NCBI RefSeq assembly: GCF_016863095.1
Contig: NZ_BOOF01000037.1
Span: forward strand, 57,544-121,543
From: Microbispora siamensis
Lineage (GTDB): Bacteria; Actinomycetota; Actinomycetes; Streptosporangiales; Streptosporangiaceae
Direction: 5' to 3'
DNA length: 64,000 nt
The translations under genes were made by a program, and so were the position numbers. Under the pieces are notes generated by a model. It was given only the letters and a program-made list of their open reading frames with translations. It was not told the origin of the DNA and did no database searches. Each line of letters begins with the position of its first letter. Within the stretch, counting starts at the first letter, position 1. Positions 8,245-16,856 of the stretch are shown here, in pieces.

Positions 8245-10530
8245 CTAGGTCATCGAAGGCTCCAGGCGGTGCAGTACGGCGGGGAGGCGGTCCTCGTAGA
8301 CCACGGTGAGCCGCCGGGTCGCCCGGGTGATGGCGACGTAGAGGTCCTGGCCGCCCTTCGGCGACTGACGCAGGATGCCCTCGGGATCCACGACGACCAC
8401 GGCGTCGAACTCCAGGCCCTTCGAGCCGCGCACGGTGAGGACGGCCACCGGGCTGTCCAGGGGATCGACGGCCTCGGGGAACAGCGCGGCGACCTCCAGG
8501 TGCCGGGCGTCCGGCGTGACGACGCCGACCCGCCCCTCCCCGATCTCGCCCCCTCCGATCTCACGCAGCTCCGACTCCACGAGCAGCCGCAGGTCGGTGC
8601 CGCCGGCGGGCACGGCGCGCGGGCGGGCGCCGCCGAACCGGACCGACTCGGGCGGCTTCTCCCCGGGTGCCACGGCGCGCAGCACGTCGGCGGCGACCTC
8701 CATGATCTCGGCCGGGGTCCGGTAGTTGACCAGCAGGCGCTCCTCCCGCCAGCGCCCCTTCACGTACGGGTCGAGCATCTCGCCCCACGACCGCGCGCCC
8801 GCCGCCGAGCCGGTCTGGGCGATGTCGCCGACGACCGTCAGAGAGCGGGCCGGGACCCGCCGCATCACCGTCCGCCAGGCCATCGCCGACAGCTCCTGCG
8901 CCTCGTCCACGATCACGTGCCCGTACGCCCAGGTGCGGTCGCGGGCGGCCCGATCGGCCGTCGTCGTGTACGGCCCGTCGTCGCGGTTGCGACCGGCCAG
9001 CAGGGCCGCGTCGAGCACGGGATCGACGTCGGTGATCGTCAGGACCTCCCGCGCGTACAGTTCCTCCTCGCGGCGTTCCTCCTCGGCGCGGCGCCGCCTG
9101 GCCCCCGCCCCGTAGTCGTACTCGCCGAGCAGTTCTGCTGCCTCGTCCAGCAGGGGGACGTCGCCGACCGTCCACGGCGCCTCACGGGGCCGCAGCAGGA
9201 GCGCGCGCTCCTCCTCCGTCAGGTGGGGCCCGGCCGCCGTACGCAGCCGTTCCTCGTCCGAGAGGAGTTCGCGGACGAGCCGCTCGGGGGTGATCTCCGG
9301 CCAGAGGGCGTCGAGCGCGTCGCGCACCGACCGGTGCTCCCACAGGGCCGTGGCGGCATAGCGCAGGTCGCCGTCCTCGAGCGGCCGGTCGAGCTTGGCC
9401 GCCTCGTCCCGCGCCAGTGCCCGCAGCACCTGGTCCACGAACGTCCACCGGGCGATGTTGTGCTGCCGCCGCAGGCCGCGTGCGCGGTCGCGGGCCCGCA
9501 GGCAGGTGGCGTGGTCCACCCGCAGCGCCATCTCCTCGACCACGACCTCCACGCCGCCGCGCACCGACGTACGGACGGGGATCTTCACCTCCAGGTCGCC
9601 CTCCGGCACGCGCTCGCGGTCGCGGACCGCCGCCTCGACCACAGCGGCCATGCGCGGGTCGCCCTTGACGACGGCGACGGCCGGCTCGTCCTCGGCGGTG
9701 GCCCGCACCCCGGGGTGGAGCCCGCCGATGCTCGTCAGCACCACCTGCGTCTCGCCCAGCGCGGGCAGCACCTGACTGATGTAGCGGGAGAACGTGGCGT
9801 TGGGACCGACGACGAGCACGCCGCGCCGCTCCAGCGTGTCCCGGTGCGTGTAGAGCAGGTATGCCGCCCGGTGCAGGGCGGCGACGGTCTTGCCCGTGCC
9901 CGGCCCGCCCTGCACGACGAGCGCCCCCGCCAGGCCGGACCGGATCACCCGGTCCTGCTCGCGCTGGATGGTGGCGACGACCTCGCCCATGCGTCCGGTG
10001 CGCCCGCGGCGCAGCGTCGCGAGCAGCGCGGCCTCGCCGACGAGCGTACGGCGGTCTCCGTCGGCCATCCGGTCGAGGTCGAAGACCTCGTCGTCGATGC
10101 CCACGACGTCGCGGTGCCGCGTGTGCAGGTGCCGGCGGCGGACGAGGGAGCCCGGGTCGCTGGGGGTGGCGACGTAGAAGGGGCGGGCGGCGGGGGCCCG
10201 CCAGTCGACGAGCACGGACGTGTGGTCGTCGTCGCGCAGCCCGACGCGGCCGATGTAGAGGGTCTCACCCTCGGCGTCGTCGATGCGGCCGAAGCACAGG
10301 CCGTGTTCGACGGCCGACAGTTGCGCGAGGCGGCGGGCGTGCTCGGCCGCCGCCACCTCCCGCTCCACGACGGCCTGCCGGGTTCCCGTGCCGCCGCGGG
10401 CCAGGATTTCCCGGATGCCGCGCTCGGCCCGTTCGCGGGCGATGTCGAGGCGGCCGTACAGCATGGAGACGTAGGACTGCTCGCTCCGCAGGGCCTCGGC
10501 GCGAGCGGAGTCGGATTGACGGTCACCCAT
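8245..10530 (-). CDS. HelD-like superfamily 1 ATPase (RNA polymerase recycling factor)
   Basis: A 761-residue UvrD/Rep-like ATPase matching actinobacterial HelD, which inserts arms into RNA polymerase and frees stalled or rifamycin-bound enzyme. Seen: an N-terminal helical region (about 1-80, SEQSYVSMLYGRLD), the glycine-rich module with YIGRVGL and VDWRAPAARPFY (about 92-119), Walker A GGPGTGKT (208-215), Walker B VIVDEAQEL, GDIAQTGSAAG, NYRTPAEIM, the late motif TVRGSKGLEFDAVVVVDP and AITRATRRLTVVY. The HelD-type N-terminus argues against a DNA-repair UvrD. The ATG lies close to AGGA; a better GGAG is 14 bases upstream at the edge of an inverted repeat. Confidence 0.88.
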   Translation of the reverse strand: MGDRQSDSARAEALRSEQSYVSMLYGRLDIARERAERGIREILARGGTGTRQAVVEREVAAAEHARRLAQLSAVEHGLCFGRIDDAEGETLYIGRVGLRDDDHTSVLVDWRAPAARPFYVATPSDPGSLVRRRHLHTRHRDVVGIDDEVFDLDRMADGDRRTLVGEAALLATLRRGRTGRMGEVVATIQREQDRVIRSGLAGALVVQGGPGTGKTVAALHRAAYLLYTHRDTLERRGVLVVGPNATFSRYISQVLPALGETQVVLTSIGGLHPGVRATAEDEPAVAVVKGDPRMAAVVEAAVRDRERVPEGDLEVKIPVRTSVRGGVEVVVEEMALRVDHATCLRARDRARGLRRQHNIARWTFVDQVLRALARDEAAKLDRPLEDGDLRYAATALWEHRSVRDALDALWPEITPERLVRELLSDEERLRTAAGPHLTEEERALLLRPREAPWTVGDVPLLDEAAELLGEYDYGAGARRRRAEEERREEELYAREVLTITDVDPVLDAALLAGRNRDDGPYTTTADRAARDRTWAYGHVIVDEAQELSAMAWRTVMRRVPARSLTVVGDIAQTGSAAGARSWGEMLDPYVKGRWREERLLVNYRTPAEIMEVAADVLRAVAPGEKPPESVRFGGARPRAVPAGGTDLRLLVESELREIGGGEIGEGRVGVVTPDARHLEVAALFPEAVDPLDSPVAVLTVRGSKGLEFDAVVVVDPEGILRQSPKGGQDLYVAITRATRRLTVVYEDRLPAVLHRLEPSMT

Positions 10531-10546
10531 TCCTGTGATAAACTCC

Positions 10547-10590
10547 TAGTGAGAGTGTCTGGCTTTCAGATAACTGGGAATCTCTCACTA
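10547..10590. promoter_or_regulatory. 9-bp inverted repeat (TAGTGAGAG/CTCTCACTA) upstream of helD
   Basis: TAGTGAGAG (10547-10555) and CTCTCACTA (10582-10590) are perfect complements separated by 26 bases. The element starts 16 bases before the helD start codon. Read on the helD strand, the second arm is followed directly by GGAG, so it could be an operator or a 5'-UTR stem near the ribosome binding site. It does not look like the published rifamycin-associated element as I recall it. Confidence 0.5.
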
Positions 10591-10819
10591 TACGGCATCG
10601 CGCCTCTGTGACGTGTCACGCCTCCGTCCACTCCGCTCGCGGGGTGGATTTTTTGTTTTCGAGACTTCTGTGACTGATGTGAGTGATGTCGCGTCCCTCC
10701 TGGGTAACGGGCGTACGGCGCGATCGGCGGTACGCATCGCCACATTCCGTCCGGATTCGCATCGCGCCATGGTCAACCGCCGCGCGCCGCGGGACGTCTT
10801 TGGAAACAAGGAGGCCCGG

Positions 10820-10927
10820 ATGGACGTCCTCGAGAGCCTCGTGGACGACGAGCTCCGCCTGGAGCTCGTCCTCATCGAGGCACTGCACCACGAGGCGGAA
10901 CGGCTGGCCGCCCCGGCCGTCCGCTGA
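10820..10927 (+). CDS. Small unknown protein (35 residues) divergent from helD
   Basis: No family recognised. The 35-residue frame begins with ATG preceded by AAGGAGG with six bases between, the strongest ribosome binding site of the region. It is followed within ten bases by a perfect 12-bp terminator hairpin, so it has the full punctuation of a real gene. The peptide (MDVLESLVDDELRLELVLIE, then a short HHEAERLAAP segment) is highly acidic and amphipathic helical, without transmembrane or signal features. The same frame is open upstream to 10613, but that part is basic, has no ribosome binding site and looks noncoding. Confidence 0.55.
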   Translation: MDVLESLVDDELRLELVLIEALHHEAERLAAPAVR

Positions 10928-10934
10928 GATCACG

Positions 10935-10963
10935 GCCCGCCGCCTCACACGGAGGCGGCGGGC
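10935..10963. terminator. Hairpin terminator shared by the small ORF and the convergent dehydrogenase
   Basis: A perfect 12-bp stem (GCCCGCCGCCTC with its complement, loop ACACG) lies between the stop of the 35-residue gene and the end of the convergent alcohol dehydrogenase. Confidence 0.75.
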
Positions 10964-10995
10964 GCTCTCTCACAGGTCAGGCCCAGGCTCACACG

Positions 10996-12171
10996 TCAAG
11001 CCCAGGGGCGGAAGACGGCGCGGACGCAGCCGTCCTTCTTGTGCTTGAACATGTCGTAGCCCTTGGGCCCCTCGTCGAGCGTCATCGTGTGCGTCGCGAG
11101 GTAGGAGGGCTTCAGATCGCCCTTCGCGATGAGGTCGAGGAGCTTCGGGATGTACCGCTGGCCGTGCTGCTGCGCGCCGCGCAGCGTGAGGCCCTTGTTC
11201 ATCAGCGCGCCGAGCGGGAACTTGTCCACGAAGCCGGCGAAGACCCCCAGCACGAACACCGAGCCGCCCTTGCGGCAGGCGTGGATCGCCTCCCGCACCG
11301 CGATCGGGCGGTCCTGCTCCAGGCGCAGCTGCTGTTTGATCCCGTCGTACACGCGCTGGATCCCGGTGCTGTCGGCTTCCATGCCGACGGCCTCGACGCA
11401 CACGTCCGGGCCCCGGCCGCCGGTGCGCTCGCGCAACTCGGCGGTGACGTCGGTGCTCGTGTAGTCGATCACCTCGCAGCCGACGTGGCGGGCGGCCATG
11501 GCCAGCCGTTCGGGATAGCGGTCGATCGCGATGACCCGCTCGGCGCCGAGGAGCAGGGCGGCCCGGGCGGCCATCTGGCCGACGCCGCCGCATCCCCACA
11601 CCGCGACCACGTCTCCCGGCCGTACGCCGCCGAGCTCGGCGCCCATCCAGCCCGTCGGGGCCGCGTCGGAGGCGAACAGGGCGTCGAGGTCCGAGACGCC
11701 CTCGGGGACGGTGAACGCGTTGTAGTCCACGAAGGGCACGCGGATGTACTCGGCGTGGCTGCCCCGGAAGCCGCCCATCGCGTGGGAGTAGCCGAAGATG
11801 CCGGCGGTCGTGCCGCCCCACATCAGGTCCGTGACGCCCGGCTTGGGGTTGCTGTTCTCGCACAGCGACCACTCGTCGTGCCGGCAGGCCCAGCAGCGGC
11901 CGCAGCCGATGATCGAGCAGACCACGACCCGGTCGCCCGGCCGATGCCGGCTCACCTCGGGGCCGACGTCGACGATCTCGCCGATGAACTCGTGCCCGAT
12001 GACGTCACCGGCTCGCATGGCCGGGATGTAGCCGCCGAGCAGGTGGAGGTCGGAGCCGCAGGTGGTGCTCGCCGTCACCTTCACGATCGCGTCCTGGGCG
12101 TTGAGGATCGCGGGGTCGGGCACCTGCTCGACCGACAGTTCGTTCACGCCCTGCCAGCACAGCGCCTTCAC
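10996..12171 (-). CDS. Zinc-dependent alcohol dehydrogenase, formaldehyde-dehydrogenase-like
   Basis: Medium-chain dehydrogenase of 391 residues. The catalytic zinc ligands are in TTCGSDLHL and GHEFIGEIV, the structural zinc cluster is CGRCWACRHDEWSLC, and the Rossmann motif is WGCGGVGQMAARAA. The insertions and the end (MFKHKKDGCVRAVFRPW) are typical of the glutathione-independent formaldehyde dehydrogenase-like branch, common in actinomycetes. It overlaps the preceding small gene by ATGA, so the two are translationally coupled. The natural substrate is not clear. Confidence 0.88.
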   Translation of the reverse strand: MKALCWQGVNELSVEQVPDPAILNAQDAIVKVTASTTCGSDLHLLGGYIPAMRAGDVIGHEFIGEIVDVGPEVSRHRPGDRVVVCSIIGCGRCWACRHDEWSLCENSNPKPGVTDLMWGGTTAGIFGYSHAMGGFRGSHAEYIRVPFVDYNAFTVPEGVSDLDALFASDAAPTGWMGAELGGVRPGDVVAVWGCGGVGQMAARAALLLGAERVIAIDRYPERLAMAARHVGCEVIDYTSTDVTAELRERTGGRGPDVCVEAVGMEADSTGIQRVYDGIKQQLRLEQDRPIAVREAIHACRKGGSVFVLGVFAGFVDKFPLGALMNKGLTLRGAQQHGQRYIPKLLDLIAKGDLKPSYLATHTMTLDEGPKGYDMFKHKKDGCVRAVFRPWA

Positions 12172-12644
12172 AGCCGGCCCCCTTCCGCCGCGCGTCCCAG
12201 CGCCATGTCGAGCACCTTGCCCGGCAGGGTCGGCCGGGTCGTCGCGATCTCCTCGTCCGATCGCAGCACGTCGCCGGTCTCCAGCAGGGACTTCGTCTCG
12301 CGCAGCGCCGTACGGACCGTGGTGCGGGGGTCCTCACCCCGCAGCCGGGCGAGGACGGCGTCGGCGCCGGCCCGGTGTTCCCTCGGGCGGGCGTAGATCT
12401 CCGTGCCGCGGTCACCGGGCGCCCGGTTCATCCGCACCTCGGCGTCCACCCGGGCCAGCGGTTCGGGCAGGTGCCCGGCCGGCGCGACCTCGTCCGGCGG
12501 CCGGTTGATCGTGATGCCCAGCCAGCGGCTGGACTCCAGCGGGTCCTTCGCCGCGGACGGCACCCGGCGATGCGAGGCCGCCCATCGCGCCACCCCCAGG
12601 CCGGCAGCCGCGAGCGCCGCCGCTCCGGCAACGAGACGTTTCAT
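12168..12644 (-). CDS. Shortened SRPBCC-like membrane protein
   Basis: A 158-residue protein with an N-terminal hydrophobic helix (AAALAAAGLGVARWAA) and parts of a cyclase/dehydrase-like SRPBCC domain. WLGITINRPPDEV resembles that domain's first strand. The C-terminal RTALRETKSLLETGDVLRSD resembles the final helix of membrane SRPBCC proteins found next to alcohol dehydrogenases. The middle of the fold, where tryptophan-rich strands should be, appears missing, so the domain is probably not a complete binding cup. The ATG at 12644 is preferred over one six codons upstream. Coupled by ATGA to the dehydrogenase. Function uncertain. Confidence 0.6.
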   Translation of the reverse strand: MKRLVAGAAALAAAGLGVARWAASHRRVPSAAKDPLESSRWLGITINRPPDEVAPAGHLPEPLARVDAEVRMNRAPGDRGTEIYARPREHRAGADAVLARLRGEDPRTTVRTALRETKSLLETGDVLRSDEEIATTRPTLPGKVLDMALGRAAEGGRL

Positions 12645-12772
12645 GGCCTTCGCCCCCTCCACGGCCGACTTCCTCGGGTGCTACCCCCGCTCATGGGCTC
12701 TATCCCGCCCGCGACGGGTGAGTGAGGAGGAGTTGGACGCCGGGTGACGGTCTCGGGACGACGGCCTGCGGG

Positions 12773-13156
12773 CTATTCGGCGTCGCGGGACGGCGCGGCG
12801 GCGAGGGCGTCCGCGACGGTGGGGAAGATCGGGACGTGGGACGCCAGCCCGGTGATCCACAGCGCGCGGGCCGCGCCCTGCTCGACCGCGACGAGGCCCA
12901 GCCAGCCCCCGTCGTCGAGCGCCCGCTTCCAGCAGTTGACCAGCAACCCCGTCGCTCTGGAATCGAGGAAGTCCAGTTCGAGCAGGTTCACCACGAGGTA
13001 CGGCCCGAACTGGGCGAACGCCTTGTCGAAGAACTCGGTGGCCGGTTCGTGCGTGGTGAAGTCGAGCGTCCCCCGCACCGTCAGCACTCCGATGCTTCCG
13101 CTGCTCTCGGCGGCGAACGTGGTCTCGGCTGTCGAGATGTTGTGTACGTCAGACAT
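12773..13156 (-). CDS. STAS-domain anti-anti-sigma factor
   Basis: A 127-residue STAS protein of the SpoIIAA/RsbV type. The conserved segment LDFLDSRATGLLV (about residues 62-74) contains the serine that an anti-sigma kinase phosphorylates. When dephosphorylated, such proteins bind the anti-sigma factor and release a stress sigma factor. It starts where the upstream SpoIIE-type phosphatase stops (TGATG overlap), so the phosphatase probably dephosphorylates it. No anti-sigma kinase gene lies nearby. Confidence 0.88.
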   Translation of the reverse strand: MSDVHNISTAETTFAAESSGSIGVLTVRGTLDFTTHEPATEFFDKAFAQFGPYLVVNLLELDFLDSRATGLLVNCWKRALDDGGWLGLVAVEQGAARALWITGLASHVPIFPTVADALAAAPSRDAE

Positions 13157-14736
13157 CAGGACACTTCCAAGGAGTTCGGCAGAATGCGCGCGACCAGGAT
13201 GCAGGTGTCGTCACCGGTGTTACTCGGGGCCAGGGTCTCCATGACCGCCGCCACCCGATCCTGTGGTGGCACCTTCGGCACGGTCTCGGCGATCGCCGCG
13301 CTGAGGATGTCGAGGCCCTCGAACAGGTCCCGGCCCGGGCGTTCGATCAGGCCGTCGGTGAACATGAGGAGCAGATCGTCCGGCTCCAGCCGCATCTCGG
13401 CACAGCTGTAGCTCACGTCCTCGAAGACGCCGAGCAGCACGCCGGGGTGGAGCAGCCGGTGCACCTTTTTCCCCCGTACCAGCAGCATCGGCGGGTGGCC
13501 CGCATGGGTCCACCTCAGTGTGCGGTCCTTGGTGCGGTAGCGGGCCACGACCGACGTCGCCAGCACGTCGGGCCGCATCCGCCGGAGCAGCCGGTTCAGC
13601 GCCACGAGGATCTGGGCCGGATCGTGGTCGGCGAAGGCCAGCCCGGTGATCGCGTGCCGCAGCTTGGCCATCGCGGAGGCGGCGGCCAGGCCGTGCCCGG
13701 CGACGTCGCCCACGGCCAGCAGCGCCTCCCCGTGGTCGATGTGGATGGCCTGGTACCAGTCGCCGCCCAGCGGCGCCGTCTCGGCCGGGAAGTAGCGCAC
13801 ACCGATCTGCAGCCCGGGCACCGAGTCCTGCGTCGGCAGGATGATGCTCTGCAGCCGCGCGGTGAGCTGCGACTCCTCCTCCAGCCGTTGGGTGACCTCG
13901 GCGAGCTCGACGGCGGTCCTGCGCCAGTCAGTCACGTCCTGCACGACGCCGTGGATCTCGACGGGCCGCCCGCCCGCGTCCCGGCTGACCTCGGCCGTCA
14001 CTCTGATGTGGCGATACTCGTCACCGACGCGGATGCGGATGTCGAACTCATGCGGCCCGCCGCTGCCGGTCAGCGTCGTGAGCGCGTGCTCGACGATCGG
14101 GACGTCGTCGGGGTGGGCGATCTCGCGGTAGTACTCCAGCGCGAACGGCCCCTCGGCCGGGTCGCGCCCGTGGATGACGTAGAGCTGGTCGGACCACTCG
14201 GCCTCGCCGGTGATCAGGCTCCAGTGTCCCCATCCGAGGTGGCCCAGGCGCTCGGTGTGGAGCAGCCGGGCCGACAGGCGCTCCTCCCTGTCGTGGCGAT
14301 CCCAGGAGACGAGAAGGCCGCCGTGCAGCCGGGCGAGACGGACACCGTAGGTGGACAGATGCGGCACGCCGTGCCCGTCCTCCCGGTGCACGTAGGGATC
14401 GACGCCCTCGGGTTCCCCGGTCTCCATGACGCGGAGGTAGGCGTCCCACAGAGGAGAACCGGCGACGCCCGGATACGCCTCGATCGCGCGCAGGCCGACG
14501 AGCTCCTTGCCGGTCCTGTCCTGGACGTCCCTGGCCTCGGGACTGGCCGCGCACACCTCGAAGTCGAGGATCGCACCGGCCTGATCGCGGATGGGCACCA
14601 GCCAGACGCCCTGGACCGGGACCGCATCGAGCATGGCCTGCACCACGCCTGCCATCGCTTCGGGGGACCAGTCGCCCGTGCCTGGAGAGGGGCCACTCAC
14701 AGGAGTAAGCCGCAGGATGCGATCACCTCCACTCAT
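13156..14736 (-). CDS. PAS-domain SpoIIE-type PP2C phosphatase
   Basis: A 526-residue sensor phosphatase. Two PAS-like domains (about 30-140 and 160-270, the second with WGHWSLITGEAEWSDQLY and an HPDD motif) are followed by a helical linker and a C-terminal PPM/SpoIIE domain. Metal-binding motifs are complete: APLGGDWYQ, VGDVAGHGLAAA, FTDGLIE and GDDTCILV. It is predicted to dephosphorylate the STAS protein encoded immediately downstream in response to a small-molecule or redox signal. The ATG at 14736 is one of several possible starts. GGAGGTGATC, a near-perfect Shine-Dalgarno, lies just inside the frame, so a later start cannot be excluded. Confidence 0.88.
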   Translation of the reverse strand: MSGGDRILRLTPVSGPSPGTGDWSPEAMAGVVQAMLDAVPVQGVWLVPIRDQAGAILDFEVCAASPEARDVQDRTGKELVGLRAIEAYPGVAGSPLWDAYLRVMETGEPEGVDPYVHREDGHGVPHLSTYGVRLARLHGGLLVSWDRHDREERLSARLLHTERLGHLGWGHWSLITGEAEWSDQLYVIHGRDPAEGPFALEYYREIAHPDDVPIVEHALTTLTGSGGPHEFDIRIRVGDEYRHIRVTAEVSRDAGGRPVEIHGVVQDVTDWRRTAVELAEVTQRLEEESQLTARLQSIILPTQDSVPGLQIGVRYFPAETAPLGGDWYQAIHIDHGEALLAVGDVAGHGLAAASAMAKLRHAITGLAFADHDPAQILVALNRLLRRMRPDVLATSVVARYRTKDRTLRWTHAGHPPMLLVRGKKVHRLLHPGVLLGVFEDVSYSCAEMRLEPDDLLLMFTDGLIERPGRDLFEGLDILSAAIAETVPKVPPQDRVAAVMETLAPSNTGDDTCILVARILPNSLEVS

Positions 14737-14890
14737 TGAATCCGCCGGCCACCTTCCGCGAGGCATCCACAAGAGCGGACTTTCCGGAGGATCGCTCTTG
14801 CCTTCCCGATGAGGTTACCCTCCGTCCTTGAGAGTAGGCACTGGATGCCCCTTGGTCTCCCCGCGAGGTTCCGCCCCGTCCCTGGGCACG

Positions 14891-14951
14891 CCCCCTACCG
14901 GCTCTTAGGATCTTTCAGGAACTTTTTACCCTTCTCGGTTCCGGTAGGGGG
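14891..14951 (+). promoter_or_regulatory. 11-bp inverted repeat in the leader of the ABC transporter gene
   Basis: CCCCCTACCGG (14891-14901) and CCGGTAGGGGG (14941-14951) are exact complements 39 bases apart, ending nine bases before the ATG at 14961. The right arm contains the only purine-rich tract that could serve as ribosome binding site. A folded leader RNA would hide it. It could instead be a DNA operator. Confidence 0.5.
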
Positions 14952-14960
14952 ATTGTCGGG

Positions 14961-16724
14961 ATGGTGCTTCCGCACAACGCTCTGGACCATCGGTACCGGG
15001 GCGAGCACCCGCTCCGCACACTGGCCTATCTCTTCCGGGAGCACCGGCCCCGCCTCGTCCTCGCCGTCGTGGCCTTCACGGTCAAGCACAGCCCGACCTG
15101 GCTCCTCCCGCTGGTCACCGCGAACGTCATCGACGCGCTCGTCCGGCACGCGCCCGTCACCGACCTGCTGACGTCGATGGCCGTGCTGCTCGTCCTGCTC
15201 CTGCTGAACCTTCCCGGCCACCTGCTGTACGTACGGTGCCTGCACGGCGCGATCCGGCAGGTGGGCACCGGGCTGCGGTCGGCGCTGTGCCGCAGGATGC
15301 AGCACCTGTCGATCGGCTACCACTCGCGCGTGAGCGCCGGGGTGCTGCAGACCAAGGTCGTCAGGGACGTCGAGAGCGTCGAGCAGATGGTGCAGCAGAC
15401 GGCCGACAGCGGCCTGTCGGCCGTGACCATGCTCATGGGCGGTCTCGCGGTGATCGCCTTCCGGGTGCCGGCCGCGCTGCCGGTCTTCCTGCTGGTCGTC
15501 CCTGCCGCCGCGGTCCTGGTGATGCGGATGCGCAACCGCCTGCGGGCCGACAACGAGAGCTTCCGGCAGGAAGTCGAGCGGCTGTCGGCGCGCGTGACCG
15601 AGATGACGCACCTGATCCCCATCACCCGCGCCCACGGCCTGGAACAGGACGCGCTGCACCGCATGGACGGCACGCTCTCCCGCGTCCTGCGCACCGGCCT
15701 GCGGCTCGACCTGCTCAACGGCCGGTTCGGCGCGATGGCCTGGATCACGCTGAACGTGCTCGCCGGGGGCTTCCTCGCCGGCTCCGCGCTGGTCTCCTAC
15801 TACCAGGTGCTGCCGATCACAGCCGGCGACGTGGTCATGCTCAGCACGTTCTTCACCACGCTCACCACCTCGGTCACCACGCTGATGAGCCTGACGCCCG
15901 TGATCAGCAAGGGCCTGGAGTCCGTACGCTCGATCGGCGAGGTGCTCCAGGCGCCCGACCTGGAGAACAACGACGGCAAGGCCGAGGTGACGGCGGTCCG
16001 CGGCGAGTTCGAGTTCCGGTCGGTGTCGCTCGCCTACGAGGCGGACCGGCCCGCGGTGGACGAGTTCAGCCTCACCGTGTCCCCCGGCGAGACCATCGCC
16101 CTGGTCGGGGCCTCGGGGGCGGGCAAGTCGACCGTGCTCAACCTCGTGATCGGCTTCCTGCGCCCCACCTCGGGGCGCATCCTGCTGGACGGCAGGGACA
16201 TGGAGGAGCTCGACCTGCGGACCTACCGGCGGTTCCTGTCCGTGGTGCCCCAGGAGTCGATCCTGTTCGAGGGGAGCATCCGCGACAACGTCACGTACGG
16301 CATGCGGGACGTGCCGGAGGAGACCCTGCGGGCCGCCCTGCGCGACGCGAACGCCCTGGAGTTCATCGACCGGCTGCCGCACGGGCTCGACACGATCGTG
16401 GGCGAGCGCGGCGCGCGGCTGTCGGGCGGCCAGAGGCAGCGGCTCGCCATCGCCCGCGCGCTCGTCCGCGACCCGCGGGTGCTGGTCCTGGACGAGGCGA
16501 CCTCGGCGCTCGACACCGCGTCGGAGGCGCTGATCCGGCAGGCGCTCGCCCGCCTGGTCGCGGGCCGCACGGTCTTCGTCGTCGCCCACCGCCTGTCCAC
16601 CATCCGTACGGCCGACCGGATCGTCGTGATGCGGGACGGCCGGATCGCCGAGGTGGGCACCCACGACGAGCTGAGCCGCAGGCCGGGCGTCTACTCCGGG
16701 CTCCAGGCCGCCCAGCTCGCCTGA
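14961..16724 (+). CDS. ABC transporter half-molecule (fused permease/ATPase), exporter type
   Basis: A 587-residue type I exporter: six transmembrane helices in the first 330 residues, then an ATPase domain with Walker A VGASGAGKST, Q-loop VVPQESILFEG, signature LSGGQRQR, Walker B VLVLDEATSALD and switch VVAHRLS. It works as a dimer moving lipids, peptides or drugs outward. No second half-transporter is adjacent, so a homodimer is likely. No accessory gene identifies the substrate. Confidence 0.92.
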   Translation: MVLPHNALDHRYRGEHPLRTLAYLFREHRPRLVLAVVAFTVKHSPTWLLPLVTANVIDALVRHAPVTDLLTSMAVLLVLLLLNLPGHLLYVRCLHGAIRQVGTGLRSALCRRMQHLSIGYHSRVSAGVLQTKVVRDVESVEQMVQQTADSGLSAVTMLMGGLAVIAFRVPAALPVFLLVVPAAAVLVMRMRNRLRADNESFRQEVERLSARVTEMTHLIPITRAHGLEQDALHRMDGTLSRVLRTGLRLDLLNGRFGAMAWITLNVLAGGFLAGSALVSYYQVLPITAGDVVMLSTFFTTLTTSVTTLMSLTPVISKGLESVRSIGEVLQAPDLENNDGKAEVTAVRGEFEFRSVSLAYEADRPAVDEFSLTVSPGETIALVGASGAGKSTVLNLVIGFLRPTSGRILLDGRDMEELDLRTYRRFLSVVPQESILFEGSIRDNVTYGMRDVPEETLRAALRDANALEFIDRLPHGLDTIVGERGARLSGGQRQRLAIARALVRDPRVLVLDEATSALDTASEALIRQALARLVAGRTVFVVAHRLSTIRTADRIVVMRDGRIAEVGTHDELSRRPGVYSGLQAAQLA

Positions 16725-16856
16725 CCCTCTCCCCGGCGTCGTAAGGACTCCCGTTGTCGTCAAGAAAGGGTCCGCCCGCGCGGCGCCGGCCGCACGGTCC
16801 GTCCGCGTCCGCACACAATGCGCTGGTCAGCCGTGGTCGAGTGGGGAGGACGAGCG

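Noticed and set aside
8245..10530. UvrD/PcrA-type DNA repair helicase
   Set aside because: The N-terminal helical arm and VDWRAPAARPFY module are HelD features, and the order of motifs matches the RNA polymerase-associated family.
7393..10611. A 1072-codon open frame on the plus strand across helD
   Set aside because: Antisense shadow of helD; low-complexity translation and no ribosome binding site.
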